Source: Sphaerosporella brunnea (Eukaryota; Ascomycota; Pezizomycetes; Pezizales; Pyronemataceae). Taken from it: 64,000 nucleotides of DNA. This document shows, piece by piece, positions 1-11,400 of this stretch. The position numbers and the translations under genes are program-made. The number at the start of each line of letters is the position of its first letter. Positions within the stretch are counted from its first letter, which is position 1. The notes beneath the pieces were generated by a model. That model was not told the DNA's origin. It saw only the letters and a list, made by a program, of their open reading frames with translations, and searched no databases. The stretch lies in assembly GCA_008704415.1 (NCBI GenBank), contig VXIS01000205.1, positions 24,016 through 88,015 on the forward strand, in the 5' to 3' direction.

Positions 1-1397
1 GATCCCAGTCCCGTGAACATCTTCCAACTCGAAACGCACGGCTGGACGGAAGAAGGAAGTGCCAGGGGAGTTGGGCCTGGATTCAATTGCTGCCACATAA
101 GGTTTTTCCAGTATCCTCTTGGACGCGTCATTACCCGCAAGTTCGGAGTCACTGTGACCGATAAATGCGTATTGCTACACAATCCATTCCTGCTGAGTTC
201 GACATACACAATCTCGGTTCTGTCTCAAAGGAGACTAATACTTCATTGCAAAAGCAATGTCATCAACCCAGAAATTTTCGGGGTTTAGAGCCTGGTGGAA
301 TATTTTGCCGCCGCTTTGTTCAAAGTAATCTCATCCTCGCCAAATCCGAAAGACTTGGGACTCTGGAAAATTCGGACACATATCATACCTACACTCCACC
401 CGCGCATCGTAATCGTCCCCTGCGGCGGCGTGATATCGGCCGCGCAGCCGTCGGTACGTAGTACACCTCCGCGTGGCGAGTTCGCATCGCGGGAACGATC
501 GCCAGTGCAAGCCGCATGTGTACTTGCGGCAGCTCCCCGCGCCGGCCGGAATGCACAGTGGCCAGCGTGCTGTCACCACGGTTTCGCCGGATCCGCAAGA
601 CCACCCTGCCAGGTGTTTCCTTCGCCTCGCCTCCCACCGCCATGCTGGCCGCGTTTGGGCGTCTGGAGTCGTCGCGTGGACTTAGGGTTCGGAACTCACG
701 CGCCCAATCACAAGCCTTTGCCGTGCATTCGCGGCGTCCCTCGCGCACGATGGAAACGAACGAGTGGTCCTACGCGTCGGCGGGCGACCCCAGCGGGCGC
801 GTACGCTCTGACTACTCAGTGCTGGCGGGTCTGTCGATGCCCGCGTGGCGGGCTCAGCTCCGTCCCGCGGCCGAACAGTGGATGGTGCAGAAGCGGATCC
901 GGCGCCTGCGTACCCAGCCGGGCACCAGCAATGACTTACGCCATCTCGAGGCGGGGATGGCGGCCACGGCCTTCCAGAGCGCCGGGTGGCGGTTACGCGC
1001 AGTCCGCTTTTTACTGCCAACGGTTCCGGCCGCTTCGCCACATGAGCGGTGCCGCATTGGATGAAGGTAAACGATGCGGTGGCCTTGCGTGTGTCGGGTC
1101 ATCGCAGAGACGGAAAGTGCATGTTGAACAGTGTGCGTCGTCGGGATCGTCCATTCGGTGATGCGGTGTACACGGACAGTGACGGACTTCATCCACTTTG
1201 CGGGGAGCATATCCAAGGCGAGATCACCCGGCGGTAAGCAGGCAGTTCAACGACTTGACGGGAGACGGAGACCAAGCGCCATGCGTTACATCACCCGCGG
1301 TCTGAGACGCTCAAAGCTACTGGGCATAGCTGCCGCGACGAGCTTGCTTGGCAAATGCTGCTGTGCGGCGACGTTTCATCGAACGCGCGCTTAGCGT
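1..1397. other. GC-rich stretch, no gene recognised
   Basis: Several frames stay open here together: 295-1161 plus (288 codons), 516-1064 plus and 389-748 minus. Simultaneous openness is expected in GC-rich DNA with few stop codons and is not evidence of coding. None of the translations shows a motif I know. The sequence could be decayed repeat or intergenic DNA. Confidence 0.5.
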
Positions 1398-1617
1398 TAC
1401 GCGAAAAAACCTGCGAGTGATGATCTGTGAGATCCATCTCGCCAAGAAGACATTCGAGTGACGATTTGTGAGATCAATTACGCCAAGAAAGCCCGCGAGT
1501 GACGATATGTGAACGACATTACGTCAAGATTACATGCGAGTGACGAAATGTGACCAAGAAAGCGCGCGGGTGATGATCTGTGAAAGCCATTACGGCAACA
1601 AAGCCCGCGAGTGACGA
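1398..1617. repeat. Minisatellite, ~41-bp unit, left block
   Basis: About five to six degenerate head-to-tail units. Each carries GCGAGTGACGATATGTGA followed by a variable A/G-rich spacer and a form of CATTACGCCAAGAA. The array resumes at 2064 with the same unit and phase, so the sequence at 1618-2063 interrupts it. Confidence 0.85.
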
Positions 1618-2063
1618 GAAGGTGAATTCAGACGTCGGGAGCACAAAATCAATCGCTGGTGGCCACGATGGTGGTGATGACGCGCGGGTGCCGGTTATGC
1701 GTACAATCCTCTACCGCATCACATCGCTTCGCAAACCCCGCGCTGCAAACATCCGACCGCTGAACGCTACATAAAATGCCGAGTGGATATCATGATGGGC
1801 GCGGCCGCATCGGCAATCAGAAGTTCAGAACCAAACCCCGGGCCAGCAGAGTGGGCAGCGTGAGGACCAAACCCCAAACCGCCTAGAACCGCGGCCGAGG
1901 AGCGTTCTCGGCAGAGCTAAAGCGTGCCAGTGTGTTCTTGACGCGACTTCCATTCGCTGTGGCTGGCGATTTTATATGTTTAAGTTTTCGCTTCGAAGCG
2001 AGATCTCGGGAACTCTCTATTTCACCAGATAGCGGTATGTGTTATAGTCGAGTAGATGGGGTA
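1618..2063. mobile_element. Element G1, TIR-type fragment inside the minisatellite
   Basis: The sequence interrupts a 41-bp unit between GCGAGTGACGA and TATGTGCAAGCC. Its right end, read in reverse, begins TACCCCATCTACTCG and continues into ACATACCGCTATCTGGTGAA. The same terminus occurs in direct orientation at 14791. The interior at about 1629-1830 matches 14873-15075 (both start GACGTCG and share ATCGCTGG and CACGATGGTGG). G1 therefore seems to keep one terminal inverted repeat and the interior, while the other terminus is lost. I see no coding frame and no clear target duplication, so the superfamily is unknown. Confidence 0.55.
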
Positions 2064-2465
2064 TGTGCAAGCCATTGCGCCAAGATTACGCCAAGAAGGC
2101 ATGCGAGTGACGATATGTGAAAGGCATTACGCCCGCGAGTGATGATATGTGAACGACATCACGCCAAGATTACATGCGAGTGACGATATGTGAAAGCCAT
2201 TGCGCCAAGATTACGCCAAGAGGGGATGCGAGTGACGATCCGTGAAAACCATCATGCCAAGAAGACATGCGAGTGACGATCTGTGAAAGGCATTACGCCA
2301 AGAAAGCCCGCGAGTGATGATATGAAATCTATTAGGCCAAGGTTGCATGCGAGTGACGATATGTGAAAGAGATTACGCCAACATTACGCCAAGTGACGAT
2401 CCGTGAAATCCATCACGCCCAGAAGGCATGCGAGTGACGACATGTGCAAGCCATTACGCCAACGC
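2064..2465. repeat. Minisatellite, ~41-bp unit, right block
   Basis: About ten degenerate units of the 1398-1617 array. Variants include ATATGTGAAAGCC, ATCCGTGAAAACC and ATCTGTGAAAGGC, and some units have a duplicated ATTACGCCAAGA segment. The array ends at GCCATTACGCCAACGCAG. Confidence 0.85.
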
Positions 2466-4689
2466 AGCTCTATTGAATTTGCCACCCAACAACCCAACGT
2501 GGGCCACCGCTGCCGACTAAACTACGTCGATTGCGGCGTACGCCTCGGTATCGTGTCTATTGCGGAGGATGAGGTGCATGCTGGCCAAAAAGGCGGGGTC
2601 TGGTAGCCGCAGCCCAGCTGCATAACACAGTCGACCACGCTGCCATAATGATCCGCCCAGCTTCGAAGGTTAGTAGCCGGACTGCGATCAGTGTCCTTGG
2701 ATGGGCAATGTTCACAGTATTATCCAGCCAACGAATACGCGTGTGGTTATCATCCGTCCGCCGCCAGAACCACACTGCCATCAAGTCAAGCTGGTGTGCG
2801 CAGCCGTCGGTCCGACCGGCATGCGAGCTGAAAGGCAAGTCCGGTTGCTTCATCCGCCCAACGCAGGAAGCCAGCAAGCCAACCCTAACTCCGCATTCTG
2901 CCTGCAGGCCTGGATTGAGCGTACGGGCAACCACGTGCGCCATTTTGAATTCTGCCGACCAAACCGTCCTTGCCGGCGGCCACCAGACAGATGGTATTGC
3001 AGTGGGTGTGGGCACCGCCTGTTTGAAAATGAGGTACCGCCCATCGTGATGCATACCATTGTTTAAGCCCCGGGAGAGTTGGACACTGGGTCTGGAAGTG
3101 TAGAACTCTACGCGTGGCCGAAACGATCATAAACCACCCCCCAACGAGAGCGGCTGGCTGCAACTAGAAAGATGCAGCAAAGGAACCGAAACGCTTACCA
3201 ACGCGGAGGCGACTGCTGAGCGGCCTGTGTATTGCTTTAGTGTGGTAGAACGGGCGAGATACCCCCAACCGGAGTGGCGGCGTGCACCGCCCCCATCCAG
3301 AATGAACAGGGAGCACGAGTGAATGATTGTCTCGCAGCAGGCGTCGATGCGTCACAAACACGGTCAGCACAAATTCGACCGTTGAAATTTATGGATACGG
3401 CGGGGTGAAACGCAGCACGACCGCTGAGCAACGCTTGCTCCCATGCGTGCAGGCTTGACTGACTTTCGGATTCTCACTGAGGAAAGGTTGAACGCGGACT
3501 ATTTGCAGGAGATCATGACTCAGGGAACACACCCCCTTATGACAACGGAATTTTTATGGACAGCCATGTCGCAGCAGATTGAAAGCCACCTTCGCGGCCG
3601 TGCCGTCTGCCACCGTGGAACAGCAACAAACCACACCGACATCGACTTCGCCAGCCTTTGTACATGCCCCACAGGCGTTGCCAACAGATCACTACTCACT
3701 TCATTACCAAGCTCTCGACAACCAAACAAGGAAGCAACACACCAACGGCGTGCATTGGCTGGCCCACGTGATGGCCGCAGCCGAGACGGATCCTCGAGCA
3801 GAGGTGTTCGTGGCGATCTTCATTAATCTCCATTTTCGCCTGCAGCATGCACCAGAGCCTGTCGTGGCTCACCGAAATGCTCGCTTTTTCGGTCGCTTTG
3901 CCAACACGTGGCCACCTGAGCAGGCACGCATGCAAGGCTACACGCAGCCTTTCTCCGTCGGAACAGCAGCCAGGCGGAAAAGGTAAACTCCTTTGTGCAA
4001 TAAACTGTGCAGTGGTTCTGTGCAGGAGGCAATCGTGGGGGAGCTTTGCCCCTACCACGGGCGAAACGTTTTTATAACACGCATGTACACAAAGCAGATG
4101 GATTTACACCATGCAAGGCAACTGTTGGTGACAACCCGCGTATGTTGCTGCTGTTGATTGGGTAAGATGTTGACAGGGAGGCGCCGGAGAATCACCGATA
4201 CCTTCGCTTCGATTGATACACGGCTTCAACAGCCGATGACTGAAGCTGTGCCAGCCGTTGGCCTGTGGCCACTTCCTCATCAAGATGCCCACCCACGGGC
4301 ATACCGCGGTTCGAGAAGCTGAAGAGGCGTCGCTGCTGCGTACCCTGTAGATATGCTCTGCCGTACATACTCACTTGACAACGAAATTGGCAAGATTGCG
4401 TGCTGCATTGTCGGGTTCAAAAGGTGTGGCATTGGCAATGATGGGCCTCAATCAGGCCTACCGCTGGTGGGAGTGAACAAGATGCGCCGCGCAGAATGGG
4501 TGGTGGAAACCTAGAGCGCAGTTCAATCAAGCGAGAACTTTCATGACCCAGATTGGGTGGGGCAGGATGCAGTGTGTATGTGGCCCTTTGCACGGGGAAG
4601 TGGATGCAGAACACTCTCGCCCATGTACTTCCCTTGCCCTTTTTTCTTTCTCGTTGAGATACACACATTACAACCATCTCTGCCGCTAG
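2466..4689. other. No recognised feature
   Basis: Only short open frames occur, the longest being 165 codons on the minus strand at 2557-3054, and both strands are open there. I see no transposase, reverse transcriptase, LTR or tandem repeat. Nothing here can be assigned. Confidence 0.5.
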
Positions 4690-5040
4690 ACGGTATAACA
4701 ATTTGATCCCGAAAGCCACAGGACACCCCGCTGGGCCATCCTACATAACAACCATCAATGGGGGGATAGATTTGAATACAGGAGAAGCATAAGCGTTCTT
4801 TGTTGCCCTATATCTGAAAGTTTGAGCTCATTCCATACAGAGTAAAAGCCGTTAGCAAATTTTGACCCGGACAGCCGCACAACCCCGGGTATTTCCACCT
4901 CACATCACAACCATCCCTGGGAGGATAGAATTGAATCCAGGAAAGGCATGAGCGCCCTTTGATGCCTATATCTGTACCTTTGGGCTAATTCCAGAGAGGG
5001 TAATGGCCAGTATTATATTTTGCCCCCCGAGAGCCACGGG
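4690..5040. repeat. Repeat J, two tandem copies about 155 bp apart
   Basis: Two diverged copies follow each other. Both contain CACAACCATC or a close form, a GGGATAGA segment, TGAATACAGGAGAAGCAT-like sequence, CCTATATCTG and a TCATTCCATACAGAGTAA-like segment. A third copy lies at 63580-63720. In both places the repeat is followed by repeat F, so J and F may be parts of one dispersed element. Confidence 0.65.
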
Positions 5041-5229
5041 TGGCAGGCCTAACATAGCATGTGGCCCGCGAGCTGCAAGAGTGCAGGACTATGCAAAGCA
5101 CACACTACCAATATGGATGCCGCCAGGCCATTGGGAAGGAGCGAAGGCAGGCTCACCGCTGAATGTCCCATCCTTGCTCGTGGGCCTTTGGCAGCGCGAC
5201 ATCAGTCTTCAGTGTGTAACGGGGACAGT

Positions 5230-5550
5230 TGGAGGGTAGGTTCAAGAGGCCTAAGGTACTCGTGCAGGTCGGAGTTGGAGTCGGGGTGGCGGTCCGAACA
5301 TGAGGTTCGGAGACCAGGTTCTGAGACGACCTTCGGAGACGAGATTCGGAGACAAGGTTCCGAGTCGGAATCCGGAGAACTAGATTCGAGAGGTGCCAAT
5401 AACGAGGTTTTTAGAAGATCGAGAGAGGTGTGAACAGAAGTACTTAGATTGAAACACAAAGGTTCAGTGAAGAGAACAAGAAAGAAAGAACGAGAACAGA
5501 ACAAAGCTACCTGTTGAAAGTAGACGAGGTTTTGGCGGTTAAGCATAGGC
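5230..5550. repeat. Repeat F, copy 1, with internal ~21-bp duplications
   Basis: The segment holds GGCCTAAGGTACTCGTGCAG and, about 200 bp later, AAAGGTTCAGTGAAGAGAAC. Both blocks recur at 63780-64000, and on the minus strand at 36397-36720. Between them is a short array built on TTCGGAGACGAG-like units. No intact protein frame is visible, but the related copies suggest an old coding sequence. Confidence 0.6.
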
Positions 5551-6184
5551 GAGGTTGTAGAGGATGGTGATGGATGGGAAAGGTGGTTGAATCATCTATC
5601 TAAGAAGCTCATCTCAGTACATATATATACCCTTGCAATCCGTACCTGATATCACTCGGTATTCCATCACGGTATGTCACTCCTCCAATCAGATTTCTTG
5701 TGTGGCATGTTGAGGTTTGCTTTTGATAATGTTCGGGGCTGCTGATATACACCTGTCGGCAGGATTGGCTGCTGAATGTGCAGCATGTTCTGGATGTGCT
5801 GCGGCATCTGCGGCTGCTGCGTCTGTATTTCTCCAGATTCCCTCTTCAAACCTGCACTTCTTATCACCAAACAAGAGATTTCCAAACATATTATCATTTT
5901 GACTTGCAGGAAGGTAACCGATCAACGTGCCCGCTGTAACTCATTGAAATCAATCCCTCCTATCCTGTGTATACCCGCTCAACCACGAAGTCCGCCCCCT
6001 AACAACACAGCCACGCAGCCATTTCCTTAAACCCAGGCGTCTGCACGACAATGAGCGACACCTTTGAAGTGGGTATTGCGTGACATTGGGCGTGGAGGTG
6101 CCGATGGGCCGCTCTCCCTTGCAAATTGCTGCTGGAAAAAAGAATCATAATATGTAAAGACGAAGCTGATCTGGTGTGATAGTT
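5551..6184. other. No recognised feature; Gln/Met-rich minus frame
   Basis: A minus frame at 5667-5897 is rich in Gln, Pro and Met (it includes QTQQPQMPQHIQNML). This probably comes from a GCTGCTGCATCTGCG-like imperfect trinucleotide run on the plus strand. I do not treat it as a gene. Confidence 0.4.
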
Positions 6185-6345
6185 TGTTTGTTTGTGTCAA
6201 TCATATTTGGTCTGGCCGCGTGCGGCCATGATATATAGATAACACAGAATTCTCGCTGCCCCTAGGCCCACGTCCTACTGTGGGGTCTGGTCCTCCGAAG
6301 GAAATAAGTCAAGAAAATCGCACCCGATATAGCACACCAAGGATT
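6185..6345 (-). mobile_element. LINE 3' end fragment (L1), Tad1-like
   Basis: Read on the minus strand, it ends with TATATCATGGCCGCACGCGG followed by ATATGATTGACACAAACAAAC. This is the 3' terminus shared by the LINE copies at 12419, 22874, 24050 and 32928. Only 3' untranslated sequence remains. It abuts the 3' end of a second copy at about 6346. Confidence 0.8.
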
Positions 6346-6639
6346 TTGTTTCAACCATATTGTGTTCGACAGCTTGCGGCCATGACATGTGGTACAAGAA
6401 GAGACTATGCTACCTCCCGGGTTATACGAGACCCGCGACCGGGGCCTGCGGCTCTTCTAAGGAGATAGACAAAGGAAAGCGCACCGGATGATACACACAC
6501 ACAAAGGAAAAAAAAAGACAAAAGCTGGAGGTCGTTACATGGTGCCCTTGTCGGGCCAGCATAACCACACCAAGGAGATTCGTAGACAGGCAAAGGAAAC
6601 GGACAAAGGAGAGGGACAGCATCAAGCACAACACATTCA

Positions 6640-8300
6640 GGCCCGTTCCCACTTTGGTGCTGCCTAGGAAAGCCAGGACCGCCTCCGTACAGCGCTCATT
6701 ACATAGTAAGACCCTAATCGGGGTATTCATCCGTCCGCTCCTTTTTGCCTCCTTTGTAGCCTCCCCCAACAGGCTTCCATCGTACTGCCTTCTCCTTGCG
6801 CCAACGGGTGCAGAACTTGAACAGACGATCCCTTGTTTGAACTGGTTTACCAGACCACAACCAGCATTTGTCGTCTTCTCTTCTGTTGGTCTAGTGCAGG
6901 TAGGACGCCGTCGTGCTTTGGTTAGCTTGTGCTGATAGAATCGCGAGGCGATTGTGTTTTGGCGCTCTGGATGCCACCGGATCGAGTTTGCCTGTCCCGT
7001 TTGCCTTGTATTACGCCGGAGGTAGACAGTGCTTTCGTAGCCAAGCGCAGGGCGCTCAAAAGTTCGGCCAGTCCGGCTTTGAGCGCGGCCTGAACCAGAC
7101 AGATTGAAACAGGCTTTTGAAATCACGGCTCATTTGGACCACGCTTTTTGGATCTAGGCCCAGGCGCCTACAAGCACCCGCCAGGCTCATATGTACCAGG
7201 CGCCCGGCGGGTCTGCCAGGTATCTGTAGTTTTTTGCTGACACATACATCAAGAAAAGAAACGTGAACGCGAGATACATGAACGCCAGATACAGATCCTG
7301 AAGGACCTCCAGCTACCCCTCGATGTCCGCCGCCCGCCGTTCCAGGTCACCCAGCATACGCTCAACCTGCTGAATTCGAGAACCCGCCCCATATACCAGA
7401 TCTTCCCTCGCCCAGCATTTGAGGCGTCCTATAGCTTCGGTGGCATCGTCTCTCCAGGAACCCCGCTAATCCGTAATCGTGTATCAACCCCTGGGAATTG
7501 TTAGTGATGCTTCCATCGTCACCAACTTCACAGGATTCCCTCACCCACTTGGAAGATTTGTCAGTATACCGACAGCGTTGTTGTTTTGCGGGTGGATCGA
7601 CCAGTCTTTTGATTGCAATCGACGCTGTACCTGCGGCGGAACGAGCACCGGACGATTAGCGCTTTTCGTGTCCCTGCGTTCGGCAAAACGACCGACCCGA
7701 CCTTGATTCAGGATACCGGGCACCGGCCGGCATCTGTCAGATATCCAGGTTTTTCCTATGTCGGCACGAACCTATTGCGCCTGCCACATCACCGGCCCGA
7801 CCTGACCCACTCCGTGAGGCCCCGTTTGACCTGGCCGCCGGCCGCAGTATTGACCGCACTGGCCAAGCGTCGCGGTCGTGTAGCTTAGGGAAACCTTGGT
7901 GGCCGGGGATCCATCGGTACTCAGCTGTCCACCCTCCAAATCGGAGCGTCAGCGATCTTAGCGACCAGCCATTGGCCTGGACCGGGAGTGTCGTGTTGTA
8001 GTCTCCGCAGGGCAGCCTGCGCATCCGCGAAGATGCGGACGCTTCCGCTGGACACATTTGCGGGTACGCGGTGCTGAGCCAGGTTGAGGCTGGCGGCGAT
8101 GCCGAAGGGCGCCGCATCATATGCTTACGTATTCTTGCCCACGTACCTGGTGATACTGACCCACCTTGCTGCGTGCTCGCTGTCGTGGGTGACCGCAGAC
8201 AAGCCGCAGTCTCCAGCCTATATCCATCTGAGCAGACAGCACTTGCGCGCTCGGTGGGGGCCTACCACATCGCGGCAGACTGTTTCGCAGCCTGCTTTGA
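6640..8300 (-). pseudogene. LINE ORF2 C-terminal remnant (RNase H and CCHC-type tail)
   Basis: In Tad1-clade LINEs the end of ORF2 carries an RNase H domain and then a C-terminal cysteine/histidine motif. Here the minus strand shows YDAAPFGIAASLNLAQ and VRIFADAQAALRRLQHDTPG (RNase H, with its DAQAAL stretch), then YRWIPGHQGFPK. After the C1 insertion come FYQHKLTKAR, DDKCW...QTRDRLFKFC and ERCTEAVLAFLGSTKVG. The motifs sit in different frames and some cysteines are lost, so this is not a functional protein. Removing C1 together with one copy of GCCAAGCG makes the LINE sequence continuous. I am confident of the family; exact ends are approximate. Confidence 0.85.
7048..7861. mobile_element. 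hAT-type MITE C1 with 8-bp target duplication
   Basis: The 814-bp element begins CAGGGCGCTCAAAAGT and ends ATTGACCGCACTG, an imperfect inverted repeat of CAGGGCTGTCAA. It is flanked by GCCAAGCG at 7040-7047 and 7862-7869. An 8-bp duplication and a CAG...CTG terminus are typical of hAT elements. No transposase is visible, so it would need one from elsewhere. Copies C2 and C3 share both ends and parts of the interior. Confidence 0.93.
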
Positions 8301-8400
8301 TTCCATAACGACGCGGCCGTGGAGTTGGGCGCACACTGCGGCGCCTGGTTCGAGAGCTGAAGGCTGGGTGGGGATTGCGGCGGCTAGTCTTCTGTTGTGA

Positions 8401-8635
8401 CAGTTAATATATCAGTGGGTTTATGCGTTAAACCGAACAAAATCACACTGGTGGATCCTGCGTTCACTATCTGTTTTCTTTTCAGCGCTATGCAAGTTAT
8501 TTGTTCTGTAAACCTACACAATGCCACCTACCTAGTTTGGTGTCTCCGGGCCCTGACATTACGTCTCCAAATATGGGAGCAGACCACGAGTCTGGGTTTC
8601 CCAGAAGGCACCATTGTAGCCTAGGCAGATGTGCG
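8401..8635. other. Short unassigned spacer
   Basis: An AT-richer spacer between the LINE L2 remnant and a C-family fragment. Nothing is recognisable. Confidence 0.4.
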
Positions 8636-8856
8636 GCTCATGTTTCTTTCCTTGATGTATGTGTAAGCAAAAAACTACAGATCCCTGGCGGGCCCGTCCG
8701 GCGCCGGGTACTCCTGGGCCTGGCAGGTGCTCTCAGGCGCCTGGGTCTCGATTCGAAAAGCCTGGTCCAAACGGGCCGTGATTTCCAAAGCCCATTTCAA
8801 GCAGTCAGATTCAGGCCGCTCTCAAACCCGGTCTGGCCGGACTTTTGACAGCCCTG
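8636..8856. mobile_element. C-family MITE fragment, one terminus only
   Basis: From GTTTCTTTCCTTGATGTATG to GGACTTTTGACAGCCCTG this matches one half of C2 and C3, including AAGCCTGGTCCAAACGGGCC. No opposite end or matching 8-bp duplication is visible upstream, so the copy is truncated. Confidence 0.85.
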
Positions 8857-10434
8857 CCCGGAGCTCAGAAGTTACCGCTTTTTCATCTTCTTCTGAGCTG
8901 ACTGGTGAGTTGACCCATCTGCCTTGGCTTACATTTCAAAGCTAACATTGGAGCAGAACGTTGACAAAAGAATAGGATGCTGATGGCCATTGGACGTTCG
9001 GCTGGTTGTCTTGGTGATCGACCAGCGTTGTTACAAATACCATCCCACTGTTCGGTCACCATGTGGGCCATTGTTGGCTTTCAACGCGTTGTCACTGCAT
9101 TACAGGTACCCCGCCCTCCGTACTGTGGCCCACCCCTATAATCAATAATGCTTTGCTTGTGCCACTTGCGCAGTCGAAATGTAATTGTGGCACCCCACCA
9201 TCCATCGCCTGTGTGTTGTACATGCCTCCTGATGATGGACATCCCTGCGGGATGACAATGATCCCCTTGGCATACGAGTTGCATTGATGCCGCAGTTTAG
9301 TCCGGTGCTCTTGGTAACGGAGTTCTGCTAGACAACGATGAGGTACGGGTGCTGTAGTTGCCCTGTGCTGGAGTTCCCTGGCTGGTCATCGTGCTGGATT
9401 TGGCCATGCTAGCCATGGTTCCAGCATTCGCTTGCTGTTTGTTGTCCGATGTGTTTGTACCATACTTCGGCAAGCAAGGCAGGTTTGCACGAGCAATCGA
9501 CATGACAATACGCAGATGATGGAGGAGTCAGTGCATAAGTACCCCCGGCGCCGCAGTTCCTGCTGGGGGTGTACGTGCAGGAGCTCCGCCTGACAACAAT
9601 GACACCCCATGTGCAGTTAGTCTCGAAACTGATGATAAGTTGTGTACAGCACTTTTCAGGCGATGGCTGTGATGTAGCGTAGCTCAGGGTGCCAGTTCGA
9701 CGTACGCACAGGTTAAGGGCCGGTAACGGTGAGCCTTGCCAAGGAGGAGCAAATGTCCTCTCCTCTCCGCTCTTTCTTCCCCAGCACCAACTTTCTATTC
9801 CCCACCTTTACGTATAATACAGGTAACACGACCGACTACCTCTCCCCAGCTATGATGGCGCCTGCGAACAGTTCAATCATTTACGCGACCCTCGAGCAGG
9901 AAGCCGGCGCTGTGGCCCTTCACCAGACCCACATCACATGTTGCTTGCCAACACGGTTTGCGCCTCTTAAACATCTATTACCGCCACGGGCTGTCGGGTC
10001 ATGCGGACGGCAAGGCCAATCACCGCTTCCATGCGTGACATATCTTTTAGGGTCAGACCAAGAGGACATTGCAGCGGTTCCGGCTACCGACGATGGCGTC
10101 AGCCAGCTAATGCAGCTCGGAGGGGTGAAAGGATTGGTCCAGGTCAATGCTTCCGAACGACTGTCAGTGTCGGAGTTCGCGATGGTTCTGTGGGAGTTCC
10201 CTCTGTTGTGGATGGTATGGAAAGGTAACGGGACAACATCGGGGCCTAGCTGAACAACGGAACTGGCAGTAGCGGCAGGGTTGGGGCTTATTCACCACTG
10301 CAGGCTAAGCTGTGCTCACGCTGTGCGAGCTGCAAAGCGTACAGGGGGCTGTTGAGCGAGTCACGTAGTCGCTGTTGAACACTGGATGCTGTCGCTGATG
10401 TTTCAACTGTGAGGACTTTAAGAATGCGTGGGAA
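8857..10434. other. No recognised feature
   Basis: Open frames reach 174 codons (9729-10253 plus) and a Ser/Thr-rich 68 codons (9297-9503 minus). None has a motif I know. No repeat shared with the rest of the window was noticed. Confidence 0.45.
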
Positions 10435-11184
10435 TCAGTTGATTACAGGGTAAGGAGCCTGGCGCGCGTTTCCACACTGGACCATAGCCGGTTTGGGGTT
10501 GCCCTGTGTACACCAGAATAATTTCGCGTGTAGCAAGAAGCCACCGTGCTCACTCGTCGGATTTGGGTGTTTTCGTGGGAGGAAAGCACACAGCTTGGTG
10601 ACGCTGATGATTTTGTGTTCCACGTCAGGATGCGATTGTAGAAGCAGCACGTGGGAAAGATCAGGCGTTTCATGGAGAGCCAGCGAGTGGATGATATTGC
10701 ACGCGGCGGAGGCGGTGAGCATCGCGCGGCGGCAATGTTCTGCAAATTCCAGAACATGCACCAGTCCCTGCTCGGTGATGTCCTCCTTGCTCTCGATCAC
10801 AAAACAAAATCGTCCCCTAGTCCAATAGCGTGCCCAAATGCTTCGGGCGGTGTCCCTGCTGAATGCAAAACCATGTTTCTCGCGGTGGACATAATGCGGT
10901 GCTACACCCAGTTTCGTTCCTTGTCCTGACAGCCACCATTGATTATAGATTGTCTTAAAAACCGCAGCTTTCACCCCGTAATTTGGAAGTCGAGGAACCA
11001 GTACCCACTTGCAATCTGAACCCTGATTTTCAGCACGCCGGAAGGTTTTCAAGTTCAGGATCTTTGCAGGCTTCAGTGGAACCACAGTTACCCTCAAATT
11101 CAGCGTGACAATCTGTCCTGCCTCGTTGCCACAGGCCAGTGCACGGTGGAACAGTTGTTGCCAGTACCTGCCTCGGCGACGCAC
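10435..11184 (-). CDS. Uncharacterised 249-codon open frame
   Basis: This is one of the longest open frames in the window, running from ATG at 11184 to a stop at 10435. The translation is mixed in composition, with no signal peptide, transmembrane run or family motif that I recognise. It contains stretches such as CFVIESKEDITEQG and HVLLLQSHPDVEHK that look protein-like rather than low-complexity. Shorter plus frames overlap it. The DNA just beyond its start (11185-11400) resembles the interior of element E1, so the frame could belong to an old element. A chance open frame of this length is possible. I assign no function. Confidence 0.22.
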   Translation of the reverse strand: MRRRGRYWQQLFHRALACGNEAGQIVTLNLRVTVVPLKPAKILNLKTFRRAENQGSDCKWVLVPRLPNYGVKAAVFKTIYNQWWLSGQGTKLGVAPHYVHREKHGFAFSRDTARSIWARYWTRGRFCFVIESKEDITEQGLVHVLEFAEHCRRAMLTASAACNIIHSLALHETPDLSHVLLLQSHPDVEHKIISVTKLCAFLPRKHPNPTSEHGGFLLHAKLFWCTQGNPKPAMVQCGNARQAPYPVIN

Positions 11185-11400
11185 GGTGTTTAAAGATCAC
11201 GGTCTCCGCCTCAAAGGGCTACCTGTGTCCCGCCGACTTCGGCCAATTGGAACTCTTCTCTTGATATATCCGGTGGCAGGATGACGTGCGCAAAGGCGTG
11301 CTTACCATTTGTCCATCTTTTGCAGTTCGCAAAATATGGAAACCCATTACCATGGCCGTGTTGAAGGGTGTGACTTTGCACATTTCCGCGGACCAGAAAG
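11185..11400 (+). repeat. Segment related to the interior of element E1
   Basis: It shares with 28770-28960 the ordered blocks AAGATCACGGTCT-like, GGTGGCAGGATGACGTGCG-like and CTTGCCCTT-like sequence. No terminal repeats are visible here. It is probably an old fragment of the same family. Confidence 0.5.

Larger units (their letters stand above)
6346..8400 (-). mobile_element. LINE 3' portion (L2), Tad1-like, split by MITE C1
   Basis: On the minus strand the order is RNase H (about 8250 to 7870), the zinc-binding tail (about 6930 to 6690), then 3' UTR ending CATGTCATGGCCGCAAGC and ATATGGTTGAAACAAAA. MITE C1 (7048-7861) is inserted between the RNase H and the tail with an 8-bp target duplication. 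The copy lacks reverse transcriptase and endonuclease, so it is 5'-truncated, as most LINE copies are. Confidence 0.85.

Noticed and set aside
295..1161. 288-codon open frame as a gene
   Set aside because: The region is GC-rich and several frames on both strands are open together; no motif is visible.
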